From: an uncultured Methylophilaceae bacterium
GTDB lineage: Bacteria > Pseudomonadota > Gammaproteobacteria > Burkholderiales > Methylophilaceae
Direction of reading: 5' to 3'
DNA: 46,809 nucleotides
NCBI GenBank assembly: GCA_903914945.1
Contig: CAIWQV010000045.1
Location: 1-46,809, forward strand
Shown here: in pieces, positions 19,334 through 29,280 of the stretch
How the letters are laid out: every line of letters starts with the position of its first letter
How positions within the stretch are numbered: position 1 is the first letter of the stretch
The notes under the pieces: generated by a model
The model's database searches: none
The model's input: only the letters and a program-made list of their open reading frames with translations
What the model was told of the DNA's origin: nothing
Translations under genes and position numbers: made by a program

Positions 19334-20071
19334 AGCTGTCGCAATTTTTTCTTCATCATCTCTGATATATTTTATTTTGACTTTAGTGCCTTGATTTTTT
19401 TGTACTACTTTCGAAAAATCTTCTGGCGAGTCAACATTAAGATCGTTTAATTGAAGAACTACATCACCCTTTTCCATGCCTGCTTTAAAGGCAGGTGAAT
19501 CTTTAATCACCGCAATTACTTTAAGTCCTGGCTCTTGTTGCTTCTCTTTAGTATCTGAATTCTTTTTTACTAATTTAATGACATGCACACCAAAGATAGG
19601 CTGTGGAAGCTTTGCCCAATAGGTTGCATAGAATTCAAATTTACTATTTTTATCTTTTAAATCTGCTTCAGAGATTTCAAGTACAGTATTTTTTTCACCT
19701 TTATTGTCTTTTTTCATTTCATCATGAATCTGTCTTAAGCGAGCGGATCGAGTCATTTCATTCATCTTACGATCGTAGACAAAAACAACATCTGCTTGAA
19801 TCGACTGAGCATGTTTCAATGCCTGATTAGGTTCAACAAAGGGTCCTTGAAATGAAGAGGTCCCCATTAAGTCATAACCATCCTCTAGCATTCTTGTATT
19901 GTCTTTGTCTTTATTCATACCTGCGTAAATCTTAGTATCAGGCTGATTTTGCAATGAGTGAAGGCTATTGTTACTCTGGGTAAAGTAATTGGATTGAAAT
20001 AGATTTGTTTCATCCGCGACTGCTAAAAGACTTAAAAAGTTTAACAGTATAAAAATAAGTTTAAATTGCAT
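19316..20071 (-). CDS. exported PDZ-domain protein, no protease domain seen
   Basis: Signal peptide MQFKLIFILLNFLSLLAVA; C-terminal PDZ (VIKDSPAFKAGMEKGDVVLQLNDLNVDSPEDFSKVV); N-terminal YDLMGTSSFQGP domain. Confidence 0.8.
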   Translation of the reverse strand: MQFKLIFILLNFLSLLAVADETNLFQSNYFTQSNNSLHSLQNQPDTKIYAGMNKDKDNTRMLEDGYDLMGTSSFQGPFVEPNQALKHAQSIQADVVFVYDRKMNEMTRSARLRQIHDEMKKDNKGEKNTVLEISEADLKDKNSKFEFYATYWAKLPQPIFGVHVIKLVKKNSDTKEKQQEPGLKVIAVIKDSPAFKAGMEKGDVVLQLNDLNVDSPEDFSKVVQKNQGTKVKIKYIRDDEEKIATAELNKR

Positions 20072-20127
20072 AAAATTCCTTTGAAACGTTAATGTTATGA
20101 TCAAGTTTTCATTAATTATGACCCACC

Positions 20128-20703
20128 ATGAAAAATAAGTTCACTAAAATTGGACTCATTTCAATTAGCGACCGAGCCTCAAAAGGAGAATATGAGGATC
20201 AAGGCATCCCTAATCTTAAAGCCTGGCTTCAAAAAGCTATAGCCTCTCCTTTCGAAACGCTTGAGAAAATAATTCCTGATGAAAGAAGTTTGATTGAATC
20301 TTCACTCATTCATCTTGTGGATATAGAAAAGTGTGATCTTATTCTTACTACAGGGGGCACAGGACCTGCTGAAAGAGATGTAACGCCTGAAGCCACTATG
20401 GGAATTGCAGATCGAGAGATGCCTGGCTTTGGTGAGCAAATGCGTCAAATTAGCCTTTATTTTGTGCCCACCGCCATTCTCTCAAGACAAGTAGCCGTGA
20501 TTCGTAAAAATACCCTGATTATTAATTTACCAGGCCAGCCTAAATCAATTACGCAAACACTCGAAGGCCTTAAGGACGATCAGGGAAAAACTCTTGTACA
20601 CGGCATATTTGCTGCAGTCCCTTATTGTATTGATCTTTTAAATGGTCCTTTTATCGAAACTCATTCAAATATTGTTGAGTCTTTTAGGCCCAAAGCTAAG
20701 TAA
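20128..20703 (+). CDS. mog: molybdopterin adenylyltransferase
   Basis: TTGGTGPAERDVTPEAT, REMPGFGEQMRQISLYFVPTAILSRQ, LPGQPKSI. Confidence 0.94.
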   Translation: MKNKFTKIGLISISDRASKGEYEDQGIPNLKAWLQKAIASPFETLEKIIPDERSLIESSLIHLVDIEKCDLILTTGGTGPAERDVTPEATMGIADREMPGFGEQMRQISLYFVPTAILSRQVAVIRKNTLIINLPGQPKSITQTLEGLKDDQGKTLVHGIFAAVPYCIDLLNGPFIETHSNIVESFRPKAK

Positions 20704-20705
20704 TC

Positions 20706-21650
20706 ATGACTTCTGAATTTGAAATTATTCAGCGCCACTTTAATAAAAAAACGAAACATACTATTTTAGGTATTGGTGATGATGCGGCCATCATTAAAAT
20801 CCAAAAAAATTATGAGATGGTTATTTCTTCAGACATGCTTGTGGAAAATATTCATTTTTTAAAAAAAACTGATCCGTCTCATTTGGGTTGGAAATCACTT
20901 GCGGTGAATCTTTCAGATATTGCTTCGATGGGTGCAAAAGCTAAATGGGCTACTTTGTCGATATCATTACCTAAACCAGATCAAATATGGCTCAAAAAAT
21001 TCTCTCAAGGTTTTTTCAAATGCGCAGAAAAATTTGGGATTGACCTTATTGGTGGCGATACGACAAAAGGACCTCTTACAATTTCAATCACCATCATGGG
21101 TGAAATTGCAAAAGGACAAAGCCTCCTAAGGTCTGGGGCTAAAATAAATGATGATATATGGGTGACAGGTCAATTAGGCAATGCATCAATGGGACTTACA
21201 AATCTCCAAGGGAAAATAAAACTCACTCCCCAATTGAAAACAAAATGCATTAAGGCGCTCGAAATACCCATGCCAAAAGTTTTATTTGGTCTTCATTTAT
21301 CTAAGTTCGCAAATAGTTGTATCGATATCTCTGATGGTCTGATTCAAGATTTAGGTCATATCATAAAAAATTCAAAGAAAGGTGCAACGATTTTTTTGAA
21401 TCAAATACCTTGCGATGACTTTATTAAAACATCAAAAAAATATCATTTCGCATTAAATGGCGGTGATGATTATGAATTACTATTTACAGCGCCTTTAAAA
21501 AATAGGGTTCATATAGAAAAGATTGCAAAAGAAACGAATACTAAGATAAGTATGATTGGCTCTATCAGTAATCAAAGATCTATAAAGATCGTGAATGAAA
21601 ATGGTAAATTACTATCATTTAGCTCTAAAGGATTTGACCATTTTGCCTAA
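20706..21650 (+). CDS. thiL: thiamine-monophosphate kinase
   Basis: GIGDDAAII, SSDMLVENIHF, CIDISDGLIQDL, NGGDDYELLFTAP. Confidence 0.95.
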   Translation: MTSEFEIIQRHFNKKTKHTILGIGDDAAIIKIQKNYEMVISSDMLVENIHFLKKTDPSHLGWKSLAVNLSDIASMGAKAKWATLSISLPKPDQIWLKKFSQGFFKCAEKFGIDLIGGDTTKGPLTISITIMGEIAKGQSLLRSGAKINDDIWVTGQLGNASMGLTNLQGKIKLTPQLKTKCIKALEIPMPKVLFGLHLSKFANSCIDISDGLIQDLGHIIKNSKKGATIFLNQIPCDDFIKTSKKYHFALNGGDDYELLFTAPLKNRVHIEKIAKETNTKISMIGSISNQRSIKIVNENGKLLSFSSKGFDHFA

Positions 21651-22125
21651 TCTTAAATTTCTCTTTAAACATCCTGCGTATTTTTTAGCACTAGGTTTTG
21701 GCACCGGCCTCTCAAGAAAGGCTCCAGGCACATTAGGCACGCTTACAGCAATTCCACTTTATTTATTGATTTCTTCTTACAGTTCTTTCTCGCAAATATT
21801 GATTGCTATATTTTTTGCAATCATCGGGGTTTTTATTTGTGATTACACTGCACGCGCGCTCAAAGTAAAAGATCCAAGCGCTATTGTTTGGGATGAAATT
21901 GCAGCCTTCTTTCTAATGCTAGTCATTTGCCAACCCCTTTGGAATTTCACACAAATCATTCAATTATTTTTACTCTTTAGGTTGTTTGATATTTGGAAGC
22001 CCTTTCCGATAAATTATTTAGATAAACATGTCGATGGCGGATTAGGGATCATGCTTGATGACTATGCTGCAGCCCTCTTTGCTTTATTCATTTTTTTCTT
22101 AACTCAATGGCTCATAAACTCATAG
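21595..22125 (+). CDS. pgpA: phosphatidylglycerophosphatase A
   Basis: GFGTGLSRKAPGTLGTL, IVWDEIAAFF. Start uncertain: ATG 21595 inside thiL, or TTG 21634/21643. Confidence 0.93.
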   Translation: MKMVNYYHLALKDLTILPNLKFLFKHPAYFLALGFGTGLSRKAPGTLGTLTAIPLYLLISSYSSFSQILIAIFFAIIGVFICDYTARALKVKDPSAIVWDEIAAFFLMLVICQPLWNFTQIIQLFLLFRLFDIWKPFPINYLDKHVDGGLGIMLDDYAAALFALFIFFLTQWLINS

Positions 22126-22607
22126 AAGAAATATGCCTTCAATTAGGCAGCTTGCTTGCGCAAAAAAAAATTTATATAGCAGTGGCTGAGTCCTGCACTG
22201 GGGGGATGTTAAGCCAATATCTGACAAGCATCCCCGGAAGCTCCGCCTGGTTTGATCGTGGATTTGTGACTTATAGTAATGAATCAAAAATAGATTTACT
22301 TGATGTTGATACAAAGACGCTTTCAAATTTTGGGGCTGTAAGTAAAGAAACTGCTTCGGAAATGGCATTGGGCGCTTTAAATAAGAGTCGTGCCGATATT
22401 ACGCTTTCTATTACTGGAATTGCTGGCCCTGGAGGAGGTTCCTCCGACAAGCCTGTAGGTACTGTTTTTTTTGCAATCGCATATCAAAATAAGATCATTT
22501 TTAATGTCTCGAAAGTCTTCCCAGGATCAAGAGAAAATATACGTGAATCTTCTTGTCTATTTGCACTAAATCAGGTCTTAGCGCTTACTTTAAATCTCCA
22601 AGTATGA
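22107..22607 (+). CDS. pncC: CinA C-terminal domain / nicotinamide-nucleotide amidase
   Basis: AVAESCTGGMLSQYLTSIPGSSAWFDRGFVTYSNESK; GIAGPGGGSSDKPVGTVFFA. Confidence 0.94.
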   Translation: MAHKLIEEICLQLGSLLAQKKIYIAVAESCTGGMLSQYLTSIPGSSAWFDRGFVTYSNESKIDLLDVDTKTLSNFGAVSKETASEMALGALNKSRADITLSITGIAGPGGGSSDKPVGTVFFAIAYQNKIIFNVSKVFPGSRENIRESSCLFALNQVLALTLNLQV

Positions 22608-22612
22608 AATAA

Positions 22613-22625
22613 TTATCAGTGATAA
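22613..22625. promoter_or_regulatory. 13-bp dyad TTATCA-G-TGATAA upstream of recA
   Basis: Perfect palindrome 26 bp before the recA ATG. Confidence 0.4.
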
Positions 22626-22651
22626 AAACACTTAATTAAAGGCATATTTAG

Positions 22652-23686
22652 ATGGATGACAACAAAAGTAAAGCCCTCGCTGCAGCACTAGCGCAGATCG
22701 AAAAACAATTCGGAAAAGGTTCAGTCATGAGAATGGATGATTCCGAAGTCATCGAAGATATTCAGTCTGTTTCAACAGGCTCAATCGGTCTTGATATTGC
22801 TCTTGGCATCGGCGGATTACCTCGAGGACGTGTAGTTGAAATATACGGGCCAGAATCTTCAGGTAAGACATCTTTAACGCTATCAGTCATAGCTCAAATG
22901 CAAAAACTTGGAGGCGTTGCAGCCTTTATAGATGCCGAACATGCACTTGACCCTCAATATGCAGCAAAGCTAGGCGTTGTTGTTCCAGACTTACTGATTT
23001 CTCAGCCTGACACTGGAGAACAGGCTCTTGAGATTGCGGATATGCTTGTGCGAAGTGGTTCAGTAGACATTGTGGTGATTGACTCTGTGGCAGCTCTTAC
23101 GCCACGTGCAGAAATTGAAGGTGAAATGGGTGACTCACATATGGGCCTTCAGGCTCGACTTATGTCTCAAGCGTTAAGAAAATTAACGGGTAATATTAAA
23201 AAAACAAATACCCTTGTCATCTTTATTAATCAAATTCGTATGAAAATTGGGGTGATGTTTGGTAATCCAGAAACAACCACAGGTGGTAATGCACTAAAAT
23301 TTTACGCCTCTGTAAGACTTGATATACGTCGTATAGGAGCTATTAAAAAAGGTGACGAAGTCGTGGGCGCTGAAACACGAGTTAAAGTGGTTAAAAATAA
23401 AGTTGCACCCCCATTTAGACAGGCTGAATTTGATGTGCTTTATGGTGAAGGTATTTCAAGAGAAGGCGAAATTATTGAGATTGGTGCGCAATTAAATTTC
23501 GTCGAAAAAGCAGGTTCTTGGTATAGCTATAACGGTGAAAAAATTGGCCAAGGCAAAGATAATGCGAGAGAGTTCCTGAAAGAAAATCCAAAAATTGCTC
23601 AAGAAATTGAAGATAAAATTAGAGCAAACTCATCGACACTAAGTGAAGCGATGACTGCGCCGCAGGAAACTGACGAAACTGAGTAA
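22652..23686 (+). CDS. recA: recombinase A
   Basis: [15 protein letters not shown]; full-length RecA. Confidence 0.98.
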   Translation: MDDNKSKALAAALAQIEKQFGKGSVMRMDDSEVIEDIQSVSTGSIGLDIALGIGGLPRGRVVEIYGPESSGKTSLTLSVIAQMQKLGGVAAFIDAEHALDPQYAAKLGVVVPDLLISQPDTGEQALEIADMLVRSGSVDIVVIDSVAALTPRAEIEGEMGDSHMGLQARLMSQALRKLTGNIKKTNTLVIFINQIRMKIGVMFGNPETTTGGNALKFYASVRLDIRRIGAIKKGDEVVGAETRVKVVKNKVAPPFRQAEFDVLYGEGISREGEIIEIGAQLNFVEKAGSWYSYNGEKIGQGKDNAREFLKENPKIAQEIEDKIRANSSTLSEAMTAPQETDETE

Positions 23687-24149
23687 TACAAAAAATAATC
23701 CATCAGTTTTACTTAAGAAAAGAGCGCTGTATTACTTAGCAAAAAGAGAATATTCATATCTCGAATTAAAATTAAAAATAAGTGAATATGCTTGGACGCT
23801 TGAATTTGATAAAAACACACTAGATCTTTTTTTATCTTCTTTAGTGTCGGAAGGCTGGCTCTCTAATGAGAGGTATTGCGAACAATTTATACATGCAAAA
23901 AAAAGTAAATTTGGGCGTTATAAAATCATCCGACAACTTGAGGAAAAAGGTATTGATCAAACGCTTATTGGCCAATATCTAGAGCCTCTTAAAAACCAAG
24001 AATTATCATATGCAAAACAAGTCTGGCAAAAAAAATTTAAACTTTTACCCTCTTCTCAAGAAGAATGGTCAAAACAAGCTCGCTTTATGCAAAGCCGCGG
24101 GTTTGATGTTTCGCTTATAAAAAAAATATTGAACGCCAAGGAAGAATAG
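23679..24149 (+). CDS. recX: regulatory protein RecX; start codon uncertain, CTG 23679 or 23670 proposed
   Basis: In-frame extension [70 protein letters not shown]... is RecX-like, but the ORF track begins only at GTG 23844. Confidence 0.8.
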   Translation: MSNTKNNPSVLLKKRALYYLAKREYSYLELKLKISEYAWTLEFDKNTLDLFLSSLVSEGWLSNERYCEQFIHAKKSKFGRYKIIRQLEEKGIDQTLIGQYLEPLKNQELSYAKQVWQKKFKLLPSSQEEWSKQARFMQSRGFDVSLIKKILNAKEE

Positions 24150-24156
24150 CCAGCGC

Positions 24157-26811
24157 ATGTCGACTCTATCAAATAATCCAATGATCTCAAGCAGTGAAAT
24201 TAGAGATATTTTTCTCAATTTCTTTAAAAGCAAACAACATCAAATTGTAAGCTCTAGCTCTTTAGTGCCCGGCGAAGACCCTACTTTGCTTTTCACAAAT
24301 GCAGGCATGAATCAATTCAAAGATGTTTTTCTTGGATTTGATAAGCGAAATTACGCACGTGCAACATCCAGTCAAAAATGTGTAAGGGCTGGTGGCAAAC
24401 ATAATGACTTAGAAAACGTCGGCTACACAGCTAGACACCATACCTTTTTTGAAATGCTGGGCAACTTCAGTTTCGGTGATTATTTCAAAAAAGATGCTAT
24501 TCAATATGCATGGGAACTCCTTACTGAGGTTTACAAAATTCCTAAAGAAAAACTTTTGGTCACTGTTTATAGTGAAGATGAAGAAGCTTATGACATCTGG
24601 GCTAAGTTAATTGGTATTCAACCAGATAAAATTGTCCGTATTGGAGATAACAAGGGAACAAAATACGCATCAGATAATTTTTGGATGATGGGTGATACTG
24701 GGCCATGCGGTCCTTGTACTGAAATTTTTTATGATCACGGAAGTCATATACCTGGAGGACCTCCAGGATCTAAAGACGAAGATGGCGATCGCTTTATTGA
24801 AATTTGGAATATTGTTTTCATGCAATATAACCGTGACGACAAAGGGACTATGCATTTACTTCCAAAACCTTCTGTTGATACTGGCATGGGTTTAGAAAGA
24901 ATAAGTGCTGTTCTTCAAGGTGTTCATGCAAATTATGAAACAGATTTATTTGTCCCTCTCATTAAATCAGCTGCAAAGATTACAAAAACTTCAGACCTTA
25001 ATCATCCTTCATTAAAAGTGTTGTCAGATCATATTCGTGCCTGCACTTTTCTAATTTCTGATGGCGTAATTCCGAGTAACGAAGGTCGCGGCTATGTCTT
25101 AAGAAGAATTATTCGAAGAGCTATTAGACATGGCTATAAACTAGGCTGCAGGAAGCCATTCTTCCACCAATTAGTGGGCGATGTAGTTCATATGTTAGCT
25201 AGCGCTTACCCAGATATCGAAAAGAATAAACAAAACATTGAGCTATCACTTCAGCAAGAAGAAGAGCGCTTTTTTGAAACCATTGAAAATGGCATGAATA
25301 TATTAGAAGAATCTATTGATGTTTTAATTAAAAGCAATCAAACAACTTTCGATGGTCAAATTGCTTTCAAGCTTCATGACACATTTGGCTTTCCCTTAGA
25401 TCTCACTGCGGACATCTGTCGTGAAAAAAATATATTGATTGATCAAGAGGGTTTTGATAAAGCTATGGAGGCTCAAAAATCCATGGCTCGATCCTCTAAT
25501 AAATTCAAAATGAAAATGAATATTGACTATAGTGGTGAGGCTTCAGTCTTTAAAGGTTATGAATCTTCCGAATGCAAAGCAAAAGTTTTAGCTTTATTTA
25601 AGGATGACGAATCTAAAAAAGAATTACTAAAAGGTGAATCTGGTATTGTCATTCTCGATGTCACTCCGTTTTATGCTGAATCTGGCGGTCAAATTGGAGA
25701 CCAAGGCGTCATCAAAACTTCTAACGGCATTTTTGCTGTTGCAGATACACAAAAAATTAAAGCAAAAATTTATGCGCATTATGGCGTTGTTGAATCAAAC
25801 AGCATCAAGGTATCTGATGAGGTCACTGCAACTGTGAATCATGATTTAAGAAAACATATTATGCGCAATCATTCAGCTACGCACTTGCTTCACAAAGCAC
25901 TCAAACATTTATTGGGCGCGCATGTCGAACAAAAAGGCTCTCTTGTTGATGACTCAAAAACACGCTTTGACTTTTCTCATCCTCAAGCTTTAAGTGCTGA
26001 TGAAATCAATTCGGTTGAAATCGCTGTTAATCAGGAAATACTTAACAATACAGATACAGAAGCAAAAACAATGGCCCTAGAAGATGCTAAAAAAAGTGGT
26101 GCCATGATGCTTTTCGGAGAAAAATATTCTGATGAAGTGAGAGTGCTTAGCATCGGGTCAAGTAAGGAGCTATGTGGTGGCACGCATGTGCATAGAACAG
26201 GTGACATTGGTGCTTTTAAAATTATATCTGAAACAGGTATTTCTTCAGGTATCAGACGTATTGAGGCTACCACAGGATTTAATGTCATACGTTATATGAA
26301 TGATCATGTTTCAATCCTCGATCGTTTAGCGCATGATCTTAAAGTGCCTTCGACAGAACTTTTAAGCAAAATAGATCAAATGCAAGATCAGATCAAAGAA
26401 CATGAAAAAAATATTCAGCAACTTAAATCAAAAATTGCATTGTCTGAAAGTGGTAATTTAGCTAAGAAAGCAATCTTAGTAGGTGAGATTAAAGTGCTTA
26501 TAGAAAAATTAGCTTCTGCAGATGCTTCAGCGCTAAGAGAGACAATTGATAAACTTAAATCAGAACTTAAAAGTGCAGTTATAATTTTAAGCACTGTTGA
26601 TCAAGGCAAGGTAACTTTAGCCGTTGGAGTAACTAACGATTTAATACAAAAAATAAAAGCGGGTGATATCGCAAGCGATTTGGCAATTGCAATGGGCGGC
26701 AAAGGAGGAGGTAAACCTGATCTTGCAATGGCTGGAGGATCGAAACCCGAGCTTCTCGATCAAGCGTTTAATGATTGTTTAACTAAAATAAAGAAAATAA
26801 TTCTTAACTAA
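24157..26811 (+). CDS. alaS: alanyl-tRNA synthetase
   Basis: [50 protein letters not shown]. Confidence 0.98.
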   Translation: MSTLSNNPMISSSEIRDIFLNFFKSKQHQIVSSSSLVPGEDPTLLFTNAGMNQFKDVFLGFDKRNYARATSSQKCVRAGGKHNDLENVGYTARHHTFFEMLGNFSFGDYFKKDAIQYAWELLTEVYKIPKEKLLVTVYSEDEEAYDIWAKLIGIQPDKIVRIGDNKGTKYASDNFWMMGDTGPCGPCTEIFYDHGSHIPGGPPGSKDEDGDRFIEIWNIVFMQYNRDDKGTMHLLPKPSVDTGMGLERISAVLQGVHANYETDLFVPLIKSAAKITKTSDLNHPSLKVLSDHIRACTFLISDGVIPSNEGRGYVLRRIIRRAIRHGYKLGCRKPFFHQLVGDVVHMLASAYPDIEKNKQNIELSLQQEEERFFETIENGMNILEESIDVLIKSNQTTFDGQIAFKLHDTFGFPLDLTADICREKNILIDQEGFDKAMEAQKSMARSSNKFKMKMNIDYSGEASVFKGYESSECKAKVLALFKDDESKKELLKGESGIVILDVTPFYAESGGQIGDQGVIKTSNGIFAVADTQKIKAKIYAHYGVVESNSIKVSDEVTATVNHDLRKHIMRNHSATHLLHKALKHLLGAHVEQKGSLVDDSKTRFDFSHPQALSADEINSVEIAVNQEILNNTDTEAKTMALEDAKKSGAMMLFGEKYSDEVRVLSIGSSKELCGGTHVHRTGDIGAFKIISETGISSGIRRIEATTGFNVIRYMNDHVSILDRLAHDLKVPSTELLSKIDQMQDQIKEHEKNIQQLKSKIALSESGNLAKKAILVGEIKVLIEKLASADASALRETIDKLKSELKSAVIILSTVDQGKVTLAVGVTNDLIQKIKAGDIASDLAIAMGGKGGGKPDLAMAGGSKPELLDQAFNDCLTKIKKIILN

Positions 26812-26816
26812 TACTT

Positions 26817-28040
26817 ATGAGTTTAATTGTACAAAAATATGGTGGCACATCAGTTGGAACACCGGAAAGAATCCGGGCTGTTGCAAGGCGTGTTGCGCGT
26901 TACAAATCACTTGGTCATCAAGTTGTTGTAGTTGTCTCGGCAATGTCAGGCGAAACTAATCGACTGATTGGACTCGCCAAAGAAATCATGGAAGAGCCTG
27001 ATACACGAGAGTTAGATGTTATGGTCTCGACTGGAGAACAAGTGAGTATTGGTATGACAGCGCTTGCTTTAATTGATCTTGGGATTAAAGCTAAAAGCTA
27101 TACTGGCTCCCAAGTTAAAATCTTGACTGACGATGCTCATACTAAAGCCAGAATATTAAAAATAGACCATAACAATATTCAAGAAGATCTAGATAAGGGT
27201 TATGTAGTCGTTGTAGCTGGATTTCAAGGTGTTGATGAATATGGCAACATTACGACTCTCGGACGCGGTGGTTCAGACACAACAGGTGTCGCATTAGCCG
27301 CAGCTCTTAAAGCTGATGAATGTCAAATTTATACAGATGTGGACGGTATTTATACGACCGACCCTAGAGTTGTGCCTGAAGCTAAAAAATTAGACTCAAT
27401 TACTTTTGAAGAAATGTTAGAGATGGCAAGTCTTGGATCAAAAGTACTTCAAATCAGATCAGTCGAATTTGCAGGTAAATACAAAGTTAAATTAAGGGTG
27501 TTATCAAGCTTTGAAGAAGAAGGTGACGGCACTTTAATTACATTTGAGGAAAAAAACAATATGGAAGATCCCATTATTTCAGGCATCGCTTTTAATCGAG
27601 ATGAAGCTAAAGTCAGCATTCTTGGTGTCCCAGATAAACCAGGCATTGCTTATCAAATACTTGGCCCTATTGCAGACGCCAACATTGACGTTGACATGAT
27701 TATTCAAAATGTAGGCGCGATTGGAACAACTGATTTTACATTTACGGTGAATAGAAATGATCTAAATAAAGCGCTAACTATTCTTAATGAAAAGGTTAAA
27801 AATCATGTAGGCGCTAGAGAAGTTAATGGTAACGACAAAATTGCAAAAGTCTCTATTGTGGGAGTTGGTATGCGCTCACATGTGGGTGTTGCAAGTCAAA
27901 TGTTTAGAACATTATCTGAAGAAGGCATTAATATCGATATGATTTCAACCAGCGAAATCAAAATTTCAGTATTGATTGATGAAAAATATCTAGAACTTGC
28001 AGTCAGAGCCCTTCACAAAGCTTTCGGGCTTGATGCATAA
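26817..28040 (+). CDS. lysC: aspartate kinase
   Basis: [15 protein letters not shown]; two ACT domains. Confidence 0.97.
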   Translation: MSLIVQKYGGTSVGTPERIRAVARRVARYKSLGHQVVVVVSAMSGETNRLIGLAKEIMEEPDTRELDVMVSTGEQVSIGMTALALIDLGIKAKSYTGSQVKILTDDAHTKARILKIDHNNIQEDLDKGYVVVVAGFQGVDEYGNITTLGRGGSDTTGVALAAALKADECQIYTDVDGIYTTDPRVVPEAKKLDSITFEEMLEMASLGSKVLQIRSVEFAGKYKVKLRVLSSFEEEGDGTLITFEEKNNMEDPIISGIAFNRDEAKVSILGVPDKPGIAYQILGPIADANIDVDMIIQNVGAIGTTDFTFTVNRNDLNKALTILNEKVKNHVGAREVNGNDKIAKVSIVGVGMRSHVGVASQMFRTLSEEGINIDMISTSEIKISVLIDEKYLELAVRALHKAFGLDA

Positions 28041-28050
28041 GCCCTAGAAA

Positions 28051-28079
28051 TTGATTTTTAAAGCAATTTAGCGTATCGT
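28051..28079 (+). promoter_or_regulatory. putative sigma70 promoter for tRNA-Ser
   Basis: TTGATT(28051-28056)-N17-TATCGT(28074-28079) with GC-rich discriminator. Confidence 0.5.
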
Positions 28080-28089
28080 TCGCGCTTCT

Positions 28090-28183
28090 GGAGAGCTGGC
28101 CGAGTGGTCGAAGGCACTTCCCTGCTAAGGAAGCATACGGGCTTAAACCTGTATCGAGGGTTCGAATCCCTCGCTCTCCGCCA
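28090..28183 (+). tRNA. tRNA-Ser (GCT)
   Basis: Acceptor GGAGAGC/GCTCTCC, variable arm, anticodon GCT, GGTTCGAATCC T-arm, encoded CCA. Confidence 0.95.
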
Positions 28184-28202
28184 TTATTCAATATCATTAA
28201 GT

Positions 28203-28208
28203 TATAAT
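28203..28208 (+). promoter_or_regulatory. -10-like TATAAT immediately upstream of tRNA-Arg
   Basis: TATAAT ends 9 nt before the mature tRNA 5' end; no good -35. Confidence 0.4.
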
Positions 28209-28216
28209 GTCACCAC

Positions 28217-28293
28217 GCGCCCGTAGCTCAGCTGGATAGAGTACTTGGCTACGAACCAAGGGGTCAGGAGTTCGAATCTCTTCGGGCGCGCCA
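28217..28293 (+). tRNA. tRNA-Arg (ACG)
   Basis: GCGCCCG/CGGGCGC acceptor, anticodon ACG, GAGTTCGAATCTC T-arm, encoded CCA. Confidence 0.96.
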
Positions 28294-28314
28294 AATTTAT
28301 TAAAAATCCTAACG

Positions 28315-28328
28315 TTGATTTATATCAA
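28315..28328. promoter_or_regulatory. FNR/CRP-family binding-site-like palindrome
   Basis: TTGAT-TTAT-ATCAA, perfect match to the FNR consensus TTGATN4ATCAA. Confidence 0.6.
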
Positions 28329-28349
28329 TTGTTTGTGTTATTAAGGTCA

Positions 28350-28355
28350 TATAAT
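28350..28355 (+). promoter_or_regulatory. -10 element of the Kdo hydroxylase promoter
   Basis: TATAAT 41 bp before the ATG at 28396; predicted TSS near 28362 puts the FNR box centre near -40.5. Confidence 0.5.
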
Positions 28356-28395
28356 CCTTTATTACTTGATCATCTAAATCAATTTTTATTTAAAT

Positions 28396-29277
28396 ATGAT
28401 TAATCAAAAAAAATCTCAACTTGTAAAAATTAAAGCCTCTTCATGGAAGCTAAAAAAATTCCAATCTGCATGGGCCAAAGATCTAGAAAATGGCAAGGTG
28501 CTCTATATTGAAGGTCTTAAATTTGAAATAACGCAAAATGAAAAAAAATTTTTTAGTCCAAGCGTGCTTAATAAAAAATCTAGGAATATTAGTCTTGATT
28601 CAAAGGGTATTTTAAAAGGTGCAAATGGCTCAGAAAATGATATTAAAGAATTAAGTGCCCTAATTACTAGATTTAGAGAAGATGCTAAAAGCTTAATTTT
28701 TTCTGCCTTTCCTAAATACAAAAAATATTTAAAATTAGCCCCTACTAGCTTTAGACCTATGGACGTTAGTATCAGAGTGACTTCATGGAGAGCTGATGAT
28801 AAAAGGCTACATGTAGACTCATTTCCATCGAGGCCAAATTATGGAGAGCGCATTCTTAGAGTTTTTGTGAATGTGAGTCCAAATGATCAGCCAAGAGTAT
28901 GGAGGATTGGGGAGCCTTTCGAAGATATTGCAAGTCGATATATAGACAACATCAAACCTTACTCTCGCTTACAAGCAAAATTAATTAATTTTTTGGGCGT
29001 TACAAAATCTTTTCGAAGTAAATATGACCATTTAATGCTTGGTCTTCACGATGCAATGAAATCAGATTTAACGTACCAGAAAAATGCACCTCAAATCACT
29101 GTACCTTTTAAACCAGGGGCGGTTTGGATTTGCTTCTCTGACCAAGCTGCTCACGCGGTAATGTCAGGCCAATATATGATGGAACAAACGTTTCATTTGC
29201 CACCATCAAAACAATATTTTAGAGAAAAAAGTCCACTTGAAGTTTTACGAAAATTAACCGGGGAAAAGTTAATATAA
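28396..29277 (+). CDS. Kdo hydroxylase family Fe(II)/2-oxoglutarate-dependent oxygenase
   Basis: RLHVDSFPSRPNYGERILRVFVNVSPNDQPRVWRIGEPFEDIA with a distal His (QAAHAVMSG); matches the Kdo_hydroxy family as I know it. Confidence 0.82.
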   Translation: MINQKKSQLVKIKASSWKLKKFQSAWAKDLENGKVLYIEGLKFEITQNEKKFFSPSVLNKKSRNISLDSKGILKGANGSENDIKELSALITRFREDAKSLIFSAFPKYKKYLKLAPTSFRPMDVSIRVTSWRADDKRLHVDSFPSRPNYGERILRVFVNVSPNDQPRVWRIGEPFEDIASRYIDNIKPYSRLQAKLINFLGVTKSFRSKYDHLMLGLHDAMKSDLTYQKNAPQITVPFKPGAVWICFSDQAAHAVMSGQYMMEQTFHLPPSKQYFREKSPLEVLRKLTGEKLI

Positions 29278-29280
29278 TAA

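Noticed and set aside
28003-28197. Minus ORF 'GGERGIRTLDTGLSPYASLAGKCLRPLGQLSRS'
   Set aside because: A familiar spurious translation of the antisense strand of tRNA-Ser, not a gene.
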